Source: Selenomonas sp. ND2010 (GTDB taxonomy: Bacteria; Bacillota; Negativicutes; Selenomonadales; Selenomonadaceae). Taken from it: a stretch of 57,813 nucleotides of DNA. Every line of letters starts with the position of its first letter. Within the stretch, counting starts at the first letter, position 1. The stretch is taken from positions 1-57,813 of the forward strand of contig NZ_JNKI01000019.1 in assembly GCF_000702005.1 (NCBI RefSeq). Direction: 5' to 3'. Below are positions 27,170 to 35,867 of the stretch, one piece after another. The notes under the pieces are model-generated. The model made no database searches. It saw only the letters and a list, made by a program, of their open reading frames with translations, and had not been told where the DNA came from. Position numbers and translations under genes: made by a program.

Positions 27170-28297
27170 TTAATCTTTCGGCCAAAGGACATATACGGTC
27201 TGCGCCTTAAAAGTCTCCCCCTTCTTGAGGACTGGCTGGGGGAATGAAGGATTGGCCGGCGAGTTGGGATAGAACTGCGTCTCGAGGCAGAACCCCGAGC
27301 GACGGGGGAACTCCACGCCATTTTTCCCCTTGATGCCGCCGCAAAGGAAATTGCCCGTATAGAACTGAACCCCTGGCTGAGTCGTATAGCACGTCAACGT
27401 GAGACCGGTCTTATCCGACTCGGCATAAGCCGCTTTCTTGAGGCCGCCCTTCAGATAATCCAGCGGGCAATGCGGATCATAGCCGAACATTCCCGGCTTC
27501 ATCTCCACCACCGGCTTCTCGTCGCGGATAATCCAATTGTGGTCATAGCCCTTGCCCATCTGGAGTTCGTCAAAATCATCATCGATATGCGCACCGATTC
27601 GCGTAGGCTGGCGCAGGTCCATCGGCGTTCCCGCCACCTCCATGATGCGCCCATCGGGCAGGGATTCTTCATCAGCCCAGGTATAGGTGTCGGCAAAAAG
27701 CTGTATCTTCTGGTCCAAAATCGACGGCGATTCAAAGCCATCGAGATTAAAATAGGTATGATTCGTCAAATTGCAAATCGTGTCCTGATCACAGGTTGCT
27801 TCATAGCTAATAGAAAGCTCGTTGTCGTTCGACAGGGAATAAAGCACCGACACCGTCATATTGCCAGGGTAGCCGCCCTCGCCATCCTTGGCATGATAGG
27901 TCAGCTTGACGCCCTCATAGACTTCTTCCGCCGTCCACAGCTGGTCATGAAACCCTTGAAAGCCTCCATGGATATGATTCTGCATCTTAGAACCCGTATT
28001 GAGATCGAGCTGGTACTCCTTGCCATTCAAAACGACCTTACCACCGGCAATGCGATTGGCATGACGCCCAACAATGCCGCCCATGCTGGTATCGTCCTTC
28101 TCATAAGCTGCCGCATCGGCATACCCTAGCACCACATCGACGAATTTCGCCTGCGGTCCCATGACGCGCCAGCTCACCAGCCGTGCCCCATACGTCGTTA
28201 TCTTGGCTTCGGTGCCCTTCGTATTGCGCAGCGTGTAAAGCTCCACTGCCCGTCCATCACTGAGTTTGCCGAATGCTTCTTTTTTGATCATAGCCAT
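27170..28297 (-). CDS. galM: Aldose 1-epimerase (mutarotase)
   Basis: A 375-residue enzyme interconverting alpha- and beta-anomers of galactose or glucose. Conserved blocks include GRHANRIAGG, NHTYFNLDG (catalytic His region) and the catalytic Glu in ETQFYPNSPANP. ATG 28297 follows GGAGGG, so the 17 in-frame residues upstream are excluded. It heads the galM-adh-sucC-sucD run. No other gal genes are visible in the window. Confidence 0.92.
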   Translation of the reverse strand: MAMIKKEAFGKLSDGRAVELYTLRNTKGTEAKITTYGARLVSWRVMGPQAKFVDVVLGYADAAAYEKDDTSMGGIVGRHANRIAGGKVVLNGKEYQLDLNTGSKMQNHIHGGFQGFHDQLWTAEEVYEGVKLTYHAKDGEGGYPGNMTVSVLYSLSNDNELSISYEATCDQDTICNLTNHTYFNLDGFESPSILDQKIQLFADTYTWADEESLPDGRIMEVAGTPMDLRQPTRIGAHIDDDFDELQMGKGYDHNWIIRDEKPVVEMKPGMFGYDPHCPLDYLKGGLKKAAYAESDKTGLTLTCYTTQPGVQFYTGNFLCGGIKGKNGVEFPRRSGFCLETQFYPNSPANPSFPQPVLKKGETFKAQTVYVLWPKD

Positions 28298-28463
28298 GAC
28301 ATATCCCTCCAGGACTTCAGTTTTTGAATTGCTGTTTATTTCAAACAATTATAAACAATTCTGTACAATTGTTACTTTACTCTATTCATTTTTATTTGTC
28401 AAACCCTTTGTATGGTCTTGTTTCATCTTATTATACAATTTTACACACCCTTAACCTTCCGAG

Positions 28464-28492
28464 TTATCATTCGGCAAAAATTGTGATATAAT
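28464..28492 (+). promoter_or_regulatory. Promoter for the 90-residue protein gene
   Basis: TTATCA (28464-28469), 17 bp, TATAAT (28487-28492), about 55 nt before the start codon. Confidence 0.6.
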
Positions 28493-28546
28493 GTCAGCAT
28501 ATCCAAAAACTTTCCGAAAGTATTTGGCTGAAAAGGGGGATTCTAT

Positions 28547-28819
28547 ATGAAAGAGAAAAAAGCCTTTATCTTCTTCAACTGCGATGAAGATAAAAGCCAG
28601 AAATCCATGAATGTGTTCTACAATCAGGAAATCTACCGTGATCTCAAAGTCGCCCGTAAAGCACTGCTGACCAAGGTAGAGGAAGAACAAGCCGAAGGCC
28701 GCATCCACATCGCCGAGGACAACGTGGAAGTTGTTCGTCAGGCAATCCTAGAAGGCGACCCCACCGATGCCACGCCATTCATCCAGTATGGCGCCATCGA
28801 AAGCTTCGCTATCGTGTAA
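28547..28819 (+). CDS. Small conserved-looking protein of unknown function
   Basis: A 90-residue, charged, soluble protein with no signal peptide and no family I recognise. It starts MKEKKAFIFFNCDEDKS, where a beta strand ending in a Cys-Asp-Glu pair can be seen, and the rest looks alpha-helical (VARKALLTKVEEEQAEGR). It is supported as a real gene by a TATAAT promoter, an AAGGGGG ribosome site 7 nt before the ATG, codon use like the neighbours and a strong terminator. It stands alone between divergent galM and convergent genes. Confidence 0.75.
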   Translation: MKEKKAFIFFNCDEDKSQKSMNVFYNQEIYRDLKVARKALLTKVEEEQAEGRIHIAEDNVEVVRQAILEGDPTDATPFIQYGAIESFAIV

Positions 28820-28869
28820 TCCATCGTCGCAGCAATATACGAACTCAAATCCTATCATTTTATAAAGCA

Positions 28870-28915
28870 AAAACTGTCATTACGAGTTAAAGCATACTCA
28901 TAATGACAGTTTTTT
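28870..28915 (+). terminator. Terminator after the 90-residue protein gene
   Basis: The arms AAAACTGTCATTA and TAATGACAGTTTT flank a loop of about 20 nt that can itself pair weakly, followed by TTATTTT. Confidence 0.8.
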
Positions 28916-28988
28916 ATTTTAACGTCGGTGTTCTAGTTTTGCTACACGCAAAACTTCCTCTTGGCGTTTCAACGAGGTAGATTCCGAG

Positions 28989-29642
28989 TTATAACGTATC
29001 AAGTTTTATTTCAGCGATATCTTCCACAATGCGGTCGGCAAGGCTTAAATCCTGCTTTCCCGAATTCGGGTTGCGATAGGCGATGCAGTACATGCCGGCT
29101 CCTTTGGCCGCCAGGATGCCATTTCGCGTATCCTCCAGCACGACGCAGTCTGCCGGACTTACGCCTAGGCGCTGGGCCGTTATCTGGTAGATTGCCGGGT
29201 CCGGTTTGCTGGCGGGCAGCTCACTGCCGGACAGCACGGACCTAAAATACGGCCGAATGCCAAATCCATCCAGCACGGCATCCACCACCACTGGCCACGA
29301 CGAAGTTGCCAGGGCAATCGGAATCCCTGCCGCATAAAGCTCCTTTATGAGTTCCACCGTGCCCTTGACCGGCTCGATTTCGCCGCTTTTGAGCACTTCC
29401 AGATAGTGCTTATGCTTGTAGTCCGTCAGTTCCTCTGGCGTGAGGTCCCTGCGCCCAGCGCTATCGATGACCTCTTGGAACATTTCGCCACTGGTACGTC
29501 CCATATAATGAATGAGGTCCGCCTCGTCAAAGGGAAGTCCGAAATGACGAAACGTATCCATCTTAACGCGGGAATGGATGGGTTCACTGTCGATGATGAC
29601 ACCATCCATATCAAAGATAAAAGCTCCGATATTGTGATTCAA
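28989..29642 (-). CDS. HAD-family phosphatase, beta-phosphoglucomutase-like
   Basis: A 217-residue haloacid dehalogenase hydrolase. Motif I is FIFDMDGVIIDSEP (nucleophile Asp and acid/base Asp), motif II is LATSS, and motif III/IV is KPDPAIY followed by CVVLEDTRNGILAAKGAGM. The alpha-helical cap after motif I makes it subfamily IA, like beta-phosphoglucomutase or sugar phosphatases. The start is TTG with AAAGGAG upstream. It is 12 bp downstream of the EAL protein gene. The true substrate is not predictable. Confidence 0.88.
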   Translation of the reverse strand: MNHNIGAFIFDMDGVIIDSEPIHSRVKMDTFRHFGLPFDEADLIHYMGRTSGEMFQEVIDSAGRRDLTPEELTDYKHKHYLEVLKSGEIEPVKGTVELIKELYAAGIPIALATSSWPVVVDAVLDGFGIRPYFRSVLSGSELPASKPDPAIYQITAQRLGVSPADCVVLEDTRNGILAAKGAGMYCIAYRNPNSGKQDLSLADRIVEDIAEIKLDTL

Positions 29643-29654
29643 AAAAATTCTCCT

Positions 29655-31361
29655 TTATTCTGCCGCCTGCTCACGAAGCATCCGCACCAAAAAATCAGCC
29701 TCAGGAAGCGGACGCGAGAAATAATACCCCTGTATCGTCTCGCAGCCGATACCAGCGAGATATTCCACCTGGTCTTTCGTCTCGACGCCTTCCACAATGA
29801 TATCCATATCCAGCTTCTTGGCCATGGCCACCACCGTTTCCATGATGACCCCTGCCCGCTCGGAACGCTCGACTTCCTGAAGCAAAGACATATCGATTTT
29901 CAGCGCATCGACGGCGAGATCTTTTAGCAGATTCAGCGAGGAATACCCCTGACCGAAATCATCCATGATAACCACGAACCCACTTGCCCGCAGCTTTCCG
30001 ACCATTTCAATCATCTGCTGTGGATTGTCCGTATAGGCACTTTCTGTTACCTCAAGCCTGAGCATCCAAGGCTCCAATTCGTATTTTTTCAGCAACCCCT
30101 GCAGGAAATCCAACAACCCTAAGTTGTAGAAATCCAGCCGGGACACATTGACCGCTACCGGCACCACCTTGCCGCCGCGCTCCCGCTGGAGACTCAAGAA
30201 CCGGCAGGCCTCCTCCCAGATGAACCGGTCCAGCCGGCCGATAAAGCCGCTGCGCTCAAACACCGGGATAAACCGCGCTGGCGAAATGAGGCCGTTATGC
30301 GGATGATTCCAGCGCGCCAAGGCCTCCACCGAAACGATTTCGTTGGTTTTGATATTGCAGACTGGCTGCAGATAGATGCAGAACTGACGCCCCACCAGCG
30401 CAAACTCCATATCGCGGACAATCATCTGCTCCTCAATCATCAGATCCCGCATACCTTGGTCGTAATAAGCATACCGCGCCTTATAATCGCCCTTGATGCG
30501 GCTAAGCGCCATATAGGCCCGGCCGCACATCTGGTCAATGGGCAGGAAGGCATTATCCACCGGATATACCCCCGCATGAAAAACGATATTATGGCTGATT
30601 CCCAGTGAGGCAATCGTGCGGTCGAGACCTTCCATGATGCCATCCATATCCACCTGGGAAGCCGGCAGGCAAAGGGCAAAATGATCTGCTTCGATGCGGC
30701 CGCAGATTCCCGTATCCCCAGCCACTACCTGGAAATACACCGCCGCCGTTTTGAGGACCAGATTTCCCGTATCGATGCGGAACATATCATTGATTGCCTT
30801 AAAGCTGCTGATATCGAGATACACGATATTATACGAAACACCGCGATTGGCCTGCATCAAAGCCGCCGCCTTGCGGTAGAAGGTTTCCCGGTTGTAGATT
30901 CCAGTCAGCGAATCTTTCTCGATATAGCCATGCATAAGCGCCAGCTGCTGATCCTTAGCCACCTGTTCCACTTTGCGCCATTCGTTCTCCTGGCGCGCCA
31001 TGACATTCTTGACACGACAGCGCACAATCGTAGGATTGTACGGTTTCACGATATAATCGGCAGCCCCCATTTCCATGGCCCGTGCCTCGCTGGAGCCATC
31101 GCTGCGGGCCGTCATGACTATAACAGGGATCTGTGCATACTGGTCATGATGTTTAATATACGACAACACTTCAAAGCCATCCATGACCGGCATGACCAGA
31201 TCAACCAGTACAATGCTCACGGATTGGCTCTCGATAACCTTCAGGGCTTCCTGCCCATTTACTGCCTCAATGATGGTGTATTCATCCTGAAAAAACTGGG
31301 CCAGCACAACCCGGTTGATTTCTACATCATCAACAATCAGCATCACTGGTTTTTCATCCAC
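29655..31361 (-). CDS. Response regulator with degenerate GGDEF and intact EAL domain
   Basis: A 568-residue cytoplasmic protein. Residues 5-125 are a receiver (VDD, phospho-Asp in LVDLVMPVMDG, Lys in VKPYNP). The GGDEF domain (about 150-300) has GRIEADHF in place of GGDEF, so it should not make c-di-GMP. The EAL domain (315-560) keeps the catalytic set: VEALARW, VNVS, EVTES, MDDFGQGYSS, ALKID and VEGVET. It should therefore be a phosphodiesterase regulated by phosphorylation. GTG start at 31361 with AAGG upstream. No cognate kinase is adjacent. Confidence 0.9.
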   Translation of the reverse strand: MDEKPVMLIVDDVEINRVVLAQFFQDEYTIIEAVNGQEALKVIESQSVSIVLVDLVMPVMDGFEVLSYIKHHDQYAQIPVIVMTARSDGSSEARAMEMGAADYIVKPYNPTIVRCRVKNVMARQENEWRKVEQVAKDQQLALMHGYIEKDSLTGIYNRETFYRKAAALMQANRGVSYNIVYLDISSFKAINDMFRIDTGNLVLKTAAVYFQVVAGDTGICGRIEADHFALCLPASQVDMDGIMEGLDRTIASLGISHNIVFHAGVYPVDNAFLPIDQMCGRAYMALSRIKGDYKARYAYYDQGMRDLMIEEQMIVRDMEFALVGRQFCIYLQPVCNIKTNEIVSVEALARWNHPHNGLISPARFIPVFERSGFIGRLDRFIWEEACRFLSLQRERGGKVVPVAVNVSRLDFYNLGLLDFLQGLLKKYELEPWMLRLEVTESAYTDNPQQMIEMVGKLRASGFVVIMDDFGQGYSSLNLLKDLAVDALKIDMSLLQEVERSERAGVIMETVVAMAKKLDMDIIVEGVETKDQVEYLAGIGCETIQGYYFSRPLPEADFLVRMLREQAAE

Positions 31362-31506
31362 AATATCGCCTTCTTTGCACGAAACTTTAGTGTATAGCTA
31401 CTACCATTATACCGCCAATGTGCCAGTTTTGCCATAGGTAAAACTTCCTCTTACCGTTTTCCACCGGCGACTAATTTTACATCGCCGCGAGCAAAAAATG
31501 CATGAC

Positions 31507-31550
31507 AAAAGGCTTCGGATGACTTTGTAGGGAATCATCCGAAGCCTTTT
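31507..31550 (-). terminator. Terminator after the NCS2 permease gene
   Basis: A perfect inverted repeat with 16-nt arms (AAAAGGCTTCGGATGA) and a 12-nt loop lies about 27 nt beyond the permease stop. Confidence 0.8.
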
Positions 31551-31576
31551 ATCAAAAGCTTTATGTAAATTCTTTA

Positions 31577-32857
31577 TTAGAACCCTGCCTGGAAAACAAG
31601 GTTCAAGAGGAAAAGAAAGCCAAGCCCGTACCCCAGTACGTGAACTTCCTGCCGTCGCCCATTCATGAGTTTCAGCAGGGGATATGCCGTAAACCCAAAG
31701 GCGAGACCAGTAGAAATACTACCGGACCAAGGAATCAGCACGACAACCAGAAAGGCGGGGAACCATTCCGAGAAATCGTTGAATTCCACATACTGGAGCT
31801 GCTGCATCATCATCGCACCCGTAATGATAATAACCGGTGCAATCGCAGCCTGGGGCACAAATGAAAGAAGAGGGATAAAGAAAAGAGATAGGGCAAACAG
31901 TACAGCTGCCGTGAGAGCCATAAGACCCGTGCGGCCGCCGCTGGCGATGCCGGCTGCGCTTTCCGCAGCGGCTACCGTCGGACTGGTACCCAACAACCCC
32001 GAGAACATCGTCGTAAACGCCGATCCCTCGAAGGTTTTTTTGAATTTACGCTGGTCCGGAAGAATTCCTTCCAGCAGGCCCATGGTCTCAAAAATCATGA
32101 TCATGGACATCGAGAATACCGACAGTAAAAACGGTATGCTCGTCATATTACTGAAATCTGCCTTCAACAAAAGCTGAGGGTAGAGAGCGAGATTTGCAAA
32201 ATTCAAATCCATCGGTGCCGCATCGCGGATTCCCACGAAGTAGCCCACCACACTCGTCACGAGAATGGCAATAAAGAAGCCGCCCATGACCTTGCGGAAA
32301 TAAAGCAGCAAACTCAGCACGAGTCCGAACAGCGCCAACAACGCCACGGGATTCGTCAGGCTGCCAAGCTCCACCATGGAATTCGCTCCCCGCTGGATGA
32401 GCTGGGCCTTTTCCAGACCGATCTCCACCAGATACAGACCGATGCCAGCCGTAATCGCCGATTTCAGCGACCCCGGTACCGCCTGACTGAGACGCGTACA
32501 CCACTTAGTACAAGCCACAAACACGAAGATAAGTCCCGATATGAGGGAGATGGCAATCGCCTCATGCCAATGAAGCCCCATATTGACGCAAATCGTATAG
32601 GTAAAGAACGCGTTGATGCCCATGCCCGGGGTCAGCACAATCGGTGCATTCGACCAGAATGCCATGAGCAAGCAACCGATAACCGACGAAAAAATCGTCG
32701 CAAAGACCGAAAGCTCCGCAGGAATCCCTGCATCGGCCAGTATCATCGGATTGACGATAATAATATAGGAAATCGCAAAGAAGGCTGTGATGCCCGCAAT
32801 CACTTCGCGCTGCAGACTCTTCCGCTGCTGTAATGCGCCGTCAAATAATTTTTTCAT
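31577..32857 (-). CDS. NCS2 family purine permease (AzgA/PbuG type)
   Basis: A 426-residue inner-membrane protein with about 12-14 helices. Family blocks are clear: ITAFFAISYIIIVNPMIL, LTPGMGINAFFTYT, SAITAGIGLYLVEIGL, FETMGLLEG and GTSPTVAAAESAAGIASGGRTGL. AzgA-type members import adenine, guanine or hypoxanthine by proton symport. It starts MKKLFDG and has GAAGGAGAA upstream. A terminator-like hairpin lies in its leader (32932-32954). Confidence 0.9.
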   Translation of the reverse strand: MKKLFDGALQQRKSLQREVIAGITAFFAISYIIIVNPMILADAGIPAELSVFATIFSSVIGCLLMAFWSNAPIVLTPGMGINAFFTYTICVNMGLHWHEAIAISLISGLIFVFVACTKWCTRLSQAVPGSLKSAITAGIGLYLVEIGLEKAQLIQRGANSMVELGSLTNPVALLALFGLVLSLLLYFRKVMGGFFIAILVTSVVGYFVGIRDAAPMDLNFANLALYPQLLLKADFSNMTSIPFLLSVFSMSMIMIFETMGLLEGILPDQRKFKKTFEGSAFTTMFSGLLGTSPTVAAAESAAGIASGGRTGLMALTAAVLFALSLFFIPLLSFVPQAAIAPVIIITGAMMMQQLQYVEFNDFSEWFPAFLVVVLIPWSGSISTGLAFGFTAYPLLKLMNGRRQEVHVLGYGLGFLFLLNLVFQAGF

Positions 32858-32931
32858 GGGGCGCGTTCTCCTTCCTGTTTTGTATCACTTGATTCCATTA
32901 CCTAGTTTACACATTCGGAAAACAATAAAAA

Positions 32932-32954
32932 AGGACATTTGTCTTTAATGTCCT
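32932..32954 (-). promoter_or_regulatory. Terminator-like hairpin upstream of the NCS2 permease
   Basis: On the minus strand AGGACATT-AAAGACA-AATGTCCT is followed by TTTTTTATTG, about 75 nt before the permease start. It may be an attenuator. I do not see a purine-riboswitch core around it. Confidence 0.5.
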
Positions 32955-33009
32955 AAAAATTTTCATTTGTTATTATTCTGAATATTCTTGGCGCCGAATT
33001 GGTCAGTAT

Positions 33010-33037
33010 TTGCCTAATGCCAAAAATATTATATAAT
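33010..33037 (+). promoter_or_regulatory. Promoter for the Crp/Fnr-type regulator
   Basis: TTGCCT (33010-33015), 16 bp, TATAAT (33032-33037), about 35 nt before the start codon. Confidence 0.55.
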
Positions 33038-33071
33038 AGTGAAGATAACAATGTATAGAAAGGAACTTGCT

Positions 33072-33728
33072 ATGAAGCTTGAATATATGCTTGACCATAT
33101 GCCAGAAGGCATCAAACGCCAGACGACTCATAAGGTTTTTCTGCCGGGTGAATCGGTTGTCCGCAAGGGCGAACGCGCCGACCACGTCTATCTTTTGACC
33201 CGTGGCAGCACCCGCGTCAGCAACGAATTTGCCAGCGGTCAGCGCTATACCTTCGCTTCCCTTGAAGTCCCCGATTTGATTGGCGACCTCGAAGTCCTGG
33301 CCGGACAGGAAGCCTATGCCGCTTCCAACGAGGCCGTCACCACCTGCGAAGTGCTGGCCATGAGCGCCGAAACCTTCCTGCTGTGGATGCGCACCGACAA
33401 CGAATTTGCGCTCGCTGTCGCCCAGCTGTTAGCTGCCAAGATGTATCCGACCTCCAACGAGGCCGGCCGCGTCAAATTCCTGCCCAGCCTCGAACGCCTC
33501 CACAGCTATCTCATAAAACGTCTGGGAACCATCGAAACGGATATGTTCATCCTGCACACGAGCCGTCAGCAGATTGCCGACGACATCGGCACCAGCGTCA
33601 AAACCGTCAACCGTGGCGTCACGAAGCTCAAGGAAGCGGGTCTCATCAGCCTGTTGCACGGCAAAATCACCATCAACAAGGAACAGCAGGCCGCCCTGCA
33701 TAAAGCCTTTGATGAAATCATCGAGTAA
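33072..33728 (+). CDS. Crp/Fnr family transcriptional regulator
   Basis: A 218-residue regulator. Residues 10-125 form a cyclic-nucleotide-binding beta-barrel (KVFLPGESVVRKGERADHVYLLTRGST), and 145-215 a winged helix-turn-helix (TSRQQIADDIGTSVKTVNRGVTKLKEAGLI). There is no Cys cluster like that of Fnr. The effector is unknown. ATG 33072 has AAAGGA at 7-nt spacing, which rules out the in-frame ATG codons upstream. It is followed after 27 bp by a small membrane-anchored protein and is divergent from the NCS2 permease. Confidence 0.9.
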   Translation: MKLEYMLDHMPEGIKRQTTHKVFLPGESVVRKGERADHVYLLTRGSTRVSNEFASGQRYTFASLEVPDLIGDLEVLAGQEAYAASNEAVTTCEVLAMSAETFLLWMRTDNEFALAVAQLLAAKMYPTSNEAGRVKFLPSLERLHSYLIKRLGTIETDMFILHTSRQQIADDIGTSVKTVNRGVTKLKEAGLISLLHGKITINKEQQAALHKAFDEIIE

Positions 33729-33755
33729 TCTTTTCCGAAAGGGTAGCCATTTATT

Positions 33756-34235
33756 ATGTTTTTTTCGCTGAAAAAGCTTCTATTCTTCGGCGGCATCGGC
33801 CTGATGCTGCTCGGCGTCTTTGGTCTCTCCTTTGTCTGGAGCCTTGACCACCGCAGTGCCGACAGCCTCTCCTCCTACTGCCGCATCGATTTCCAAAGCT
33901 CCCGCACCGAAACGGGCTCCTTGGAAGGCGCCGTACTGACCATCTGGGATTGGCGCTATGACAGCTCAAAACTCAAACCGGAGGCCATCCTCTACACCGA
34001 CGGCGATGCCTGGGAAATGAAGGCCGCCGTCAAACAGGAACCGGCTGGTACGAGCAAAGACCATCCCTATCAGAACGAAAACAAACTGTTCGTAGAACTG
34101 CCACGGGCCAGCCTGCCTGCCATCCGCAAGGCCGACAGCGTCCGCTTCCGCTTCTACTACGACAACGGCCAGACCATCGACCTGCCCCTCAACGCTCCGG
34201 ATCTGGAGTATTGGAAACGACAGGTTGCCGAATAA
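33756..34235 (+). CDS. Membrane-anchored protein of unknown function
   Basis: A 159-residue protein with one N-terminal hydrophobic segment (10-28) and an outward-facing, probably beta-rich domain (RVRFRFYYDNGQTIDLPL-like strands near the end). I do not recognise the family. An AAGGG site lies about 12 nt upstream of the start. It probably shares a transcript with the Crp/Fnr-type gene and ends at a strong terminator. Confidence 0.7.
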   Translation: MFFSLKKLLFFGGIGLMLLGVFGLSFVWSLDHRSADSLSSYCRIDFQSSRTETGSLEGAVLTIWDWRYDSSKLKPEAILYTDGDAWEMKAAVKQEPAGTSKDHPYQNENKLFVELPRASLPAIRKADSVRFRFYYDNGQTIDLPLNAPDLEYWKRQVAE

Positions 34236-34253
34236 CTGCGCCAATAAAAATAC

Positions 34254-34283
34254 CGCTGACTCCATGAGTCAGCGGCTTTTTTA
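34254..34283 (+). terminator. Bidirectional terminator between convergent genes
   Basis: CCGCTGACTC-CAT-GAGTCAGCGG is followed by CTTTTTTATTT on the plus strand; upstream A-rich sequence gives a weaker T-run for alr on the other strand. Confidence 0.85.
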
Positions 34284-35390
34284 TTTCACATATACGCGCG
34301 GCACCCGCGGGGAAATCAGGCAGGGCACCTCATAATTTATCGTCCCGAGCCAAGCGGCTGCATCGTCAATCGTAAGCGTCTCACTGCCAAACAGCGTCGC
34401 CACATCGCCGATTTTCACCTCGGGAATATCCGTCACATCCACCATGACCTGGTCCATGCAGACGCGGCCGGCAAGTTTCGCCCGCTGTCCATGAATCTCG
34501 ACATACGCCTGCGGGCTGTAGGCGCGGATATAGCCGTCAGCATAACCAATCGGCAGCGTTGCAATGCGGCACTCGCGCTCTGCGACAAAGGCACGCCCAT
34601 AGCCGATGCTCTCCCCCTTGTGCAGGGTTTTCAGCCAAACGACTTTTGCCTGTAATTTCATCAGTGGCTGCAATTCAATCGGATGCGTGACTTCCTTCGA
34701 CGGCCAAAGACCATATTGGATAACACCGGCACGAACCATATCAAAATGCGCCTTGGGAATCTCCAGGATAGCTGCCGACTCGGCAATATGACGGATGGCA
34801 AGCTTCACGCCCTGTTTTTCCACTTCGGCAATTGCCTGACGGAACTTATCGAGCTGCATCTTCGTATAAGCTTTGTCCTTGCAATCGGCCATCGCAAAAT
34901 GGGAGAACATGCCCTCGATTTCAATGCCCGGCAGCTTCGCAATCTCTGCCGCCAATGCCCCGATTTCCTCTGGACGCACCCCGATGCGCCCCATGCCGGT
35001 ATCGACCTTCAAGTGAACCTTGACGGTCTTGTGCTGACGGCAAGCCTCTGCCGACAGCGCCTTGGCCAATTCCAGCTCACAGACCACCTGGGTGATGTCG
35101 TAATCCACGACTTCCTTAGCATCCTCCGGCATCACGAGGCCCAACAGCAGAATCGGCGTCGTAAATCCTGCCTGGCGCAGCTCAATACCCTCGGAAAGCG
35201 TTGCCACCGCCAGATAAGACGCGCCAGCCTGAACCGCCACCTGAGCCACCGGCACCGCACCATGACCATAGGCATCTGCCTTGACCACGGCACAGAGCTT
35301 CACACCAGGTTTCAACTGTTTCTTGATTTCTTCATAATTCTGGGATAGCTTCCCTAAATCTACCTCGGCCCAGGCTGGACGATTCGGCAT
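34281..35390 (-). CDS. alr: Alanine racemase
   Basis: A 369-residue PLP enzyme making D-alanine for peptidoglycan. The PLP lysine is Lys37 in VVKADAYGHGA, and the opposing catalytic Tyr is in SIGYGRAF near residue 262. The C-terminal beta domain is complete (VCMDQVMVDVTDIPEVKIGD). The ATG at 35390 has AAAGGAG about 10 nt upstream and a TATAAT box at 35424-35419. Confidence 0.95.
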   Translation of the reverse strand: MPNRPAWAEVDLGKLSQNYEEIKKQLKPGVKLCAVVKADAYGHGAVPVAQVAVQAGASYLAVATLSEGIELRQAGFTTPILLLGLVMPEDAKEVVDYDITQVVCELELAKALSAEACRQHKTVKVHLKVDTGMGRIGVRPEEIGALAAEIAKLPGIEIEGMFSHFAMADCKDKAYTKMQLDKFRQAIAEVEKQGVKLAIRHIAESAAILEIPKAHFDMVRAGVIQYGLWPSKEVTHPIELQPLMKLQAKVVWLKTLHKGESIGYGRAFVAERECRIATLPIGYADGYIRAYSPQAYVEIHGQRAKLAGRVCMDQVMVDVTDIPEVKIGDVATLFGSETLTIDDAAAWLGTINYEVPCLISPRVPRVYVK

Positions 35391-35471
35391 ACTGCTCGCG
35401 CTCCTTTATCGATAACATTATACAATTGTAAAGTATAGCAAACTAACTTGGGAAAGTCTATAATAGAAAAT

Positions 35472-35855
35472 ATGAAGAAAATGCTAAATAGAGCGGATAT
35501 CCTGCTCATAATCCTACTATTATTTATATCGCTTATGCCATTGCTGTTTTTGACCAGTCAAAAACAGGCCCGGGTCTATGCCGATATCACCATCGACGGA
35601 AAACTAAGCCGCCGCATCCCCCTATCCGGTCACACCGGCCGCGATACCTTTGTCATCAGCCACGACGGTCATAGCAACACCATCGTAGTCGAAGATGACA
35701 CCATCGCCGTGACCGAAGCCGACTGCCCCGATAGGCTCTGTATCCTGCAAGGCCCCGCCCAAAAGCCCGGTGACATCATCGCCTGCCTGCCCCATAAACT
35801 GCTTATCGAAGTAAAGGGCGAACAGCCCGAGGCAGACCTCATTCCCATGCGCTAA
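35472..35855 (+). CDS. NusG domain II-containing membrane-anchored protein
   Basis: About 127 residues: an N-terminal membrane helix (about 8-25) and an extracytoplasmic NusG-II-type beta domain (YADITIDGKLSRRIPL, then VEDDTIAVTEADCPDRLCILQG with the conserved CxDxxC pair). Such proteins lie next to Gx transporter or FMN-transfer genes, as here. The start is uncertain: ATG 35472 or 35481 have weak ribosome sites, and a TTG at 35448 is also in frame. 12 bp before the Gx gene. Confidence 0.78.
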   Translation: MKKMLNRADILLIILLLFISLMPLLFLTSQKQARVYADITIDGKLSRRIPLSGHTGRDTFVISHDGHSNTIVVEDDTIAVTEADCPDRLCILQGPAQKPGDIIACLPHKLLIEVKGEQPEADLIPMR

Positions 35856-35867
35856 TCAGGAGGTCTT

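Noticed and set aside
32858-33071. Purine riboswitch before the NCS2 permease
   Set aside because: The conserved junction and loop sequences of the purine aptamer are not there; only a simple terminator-like hairpin is seen.
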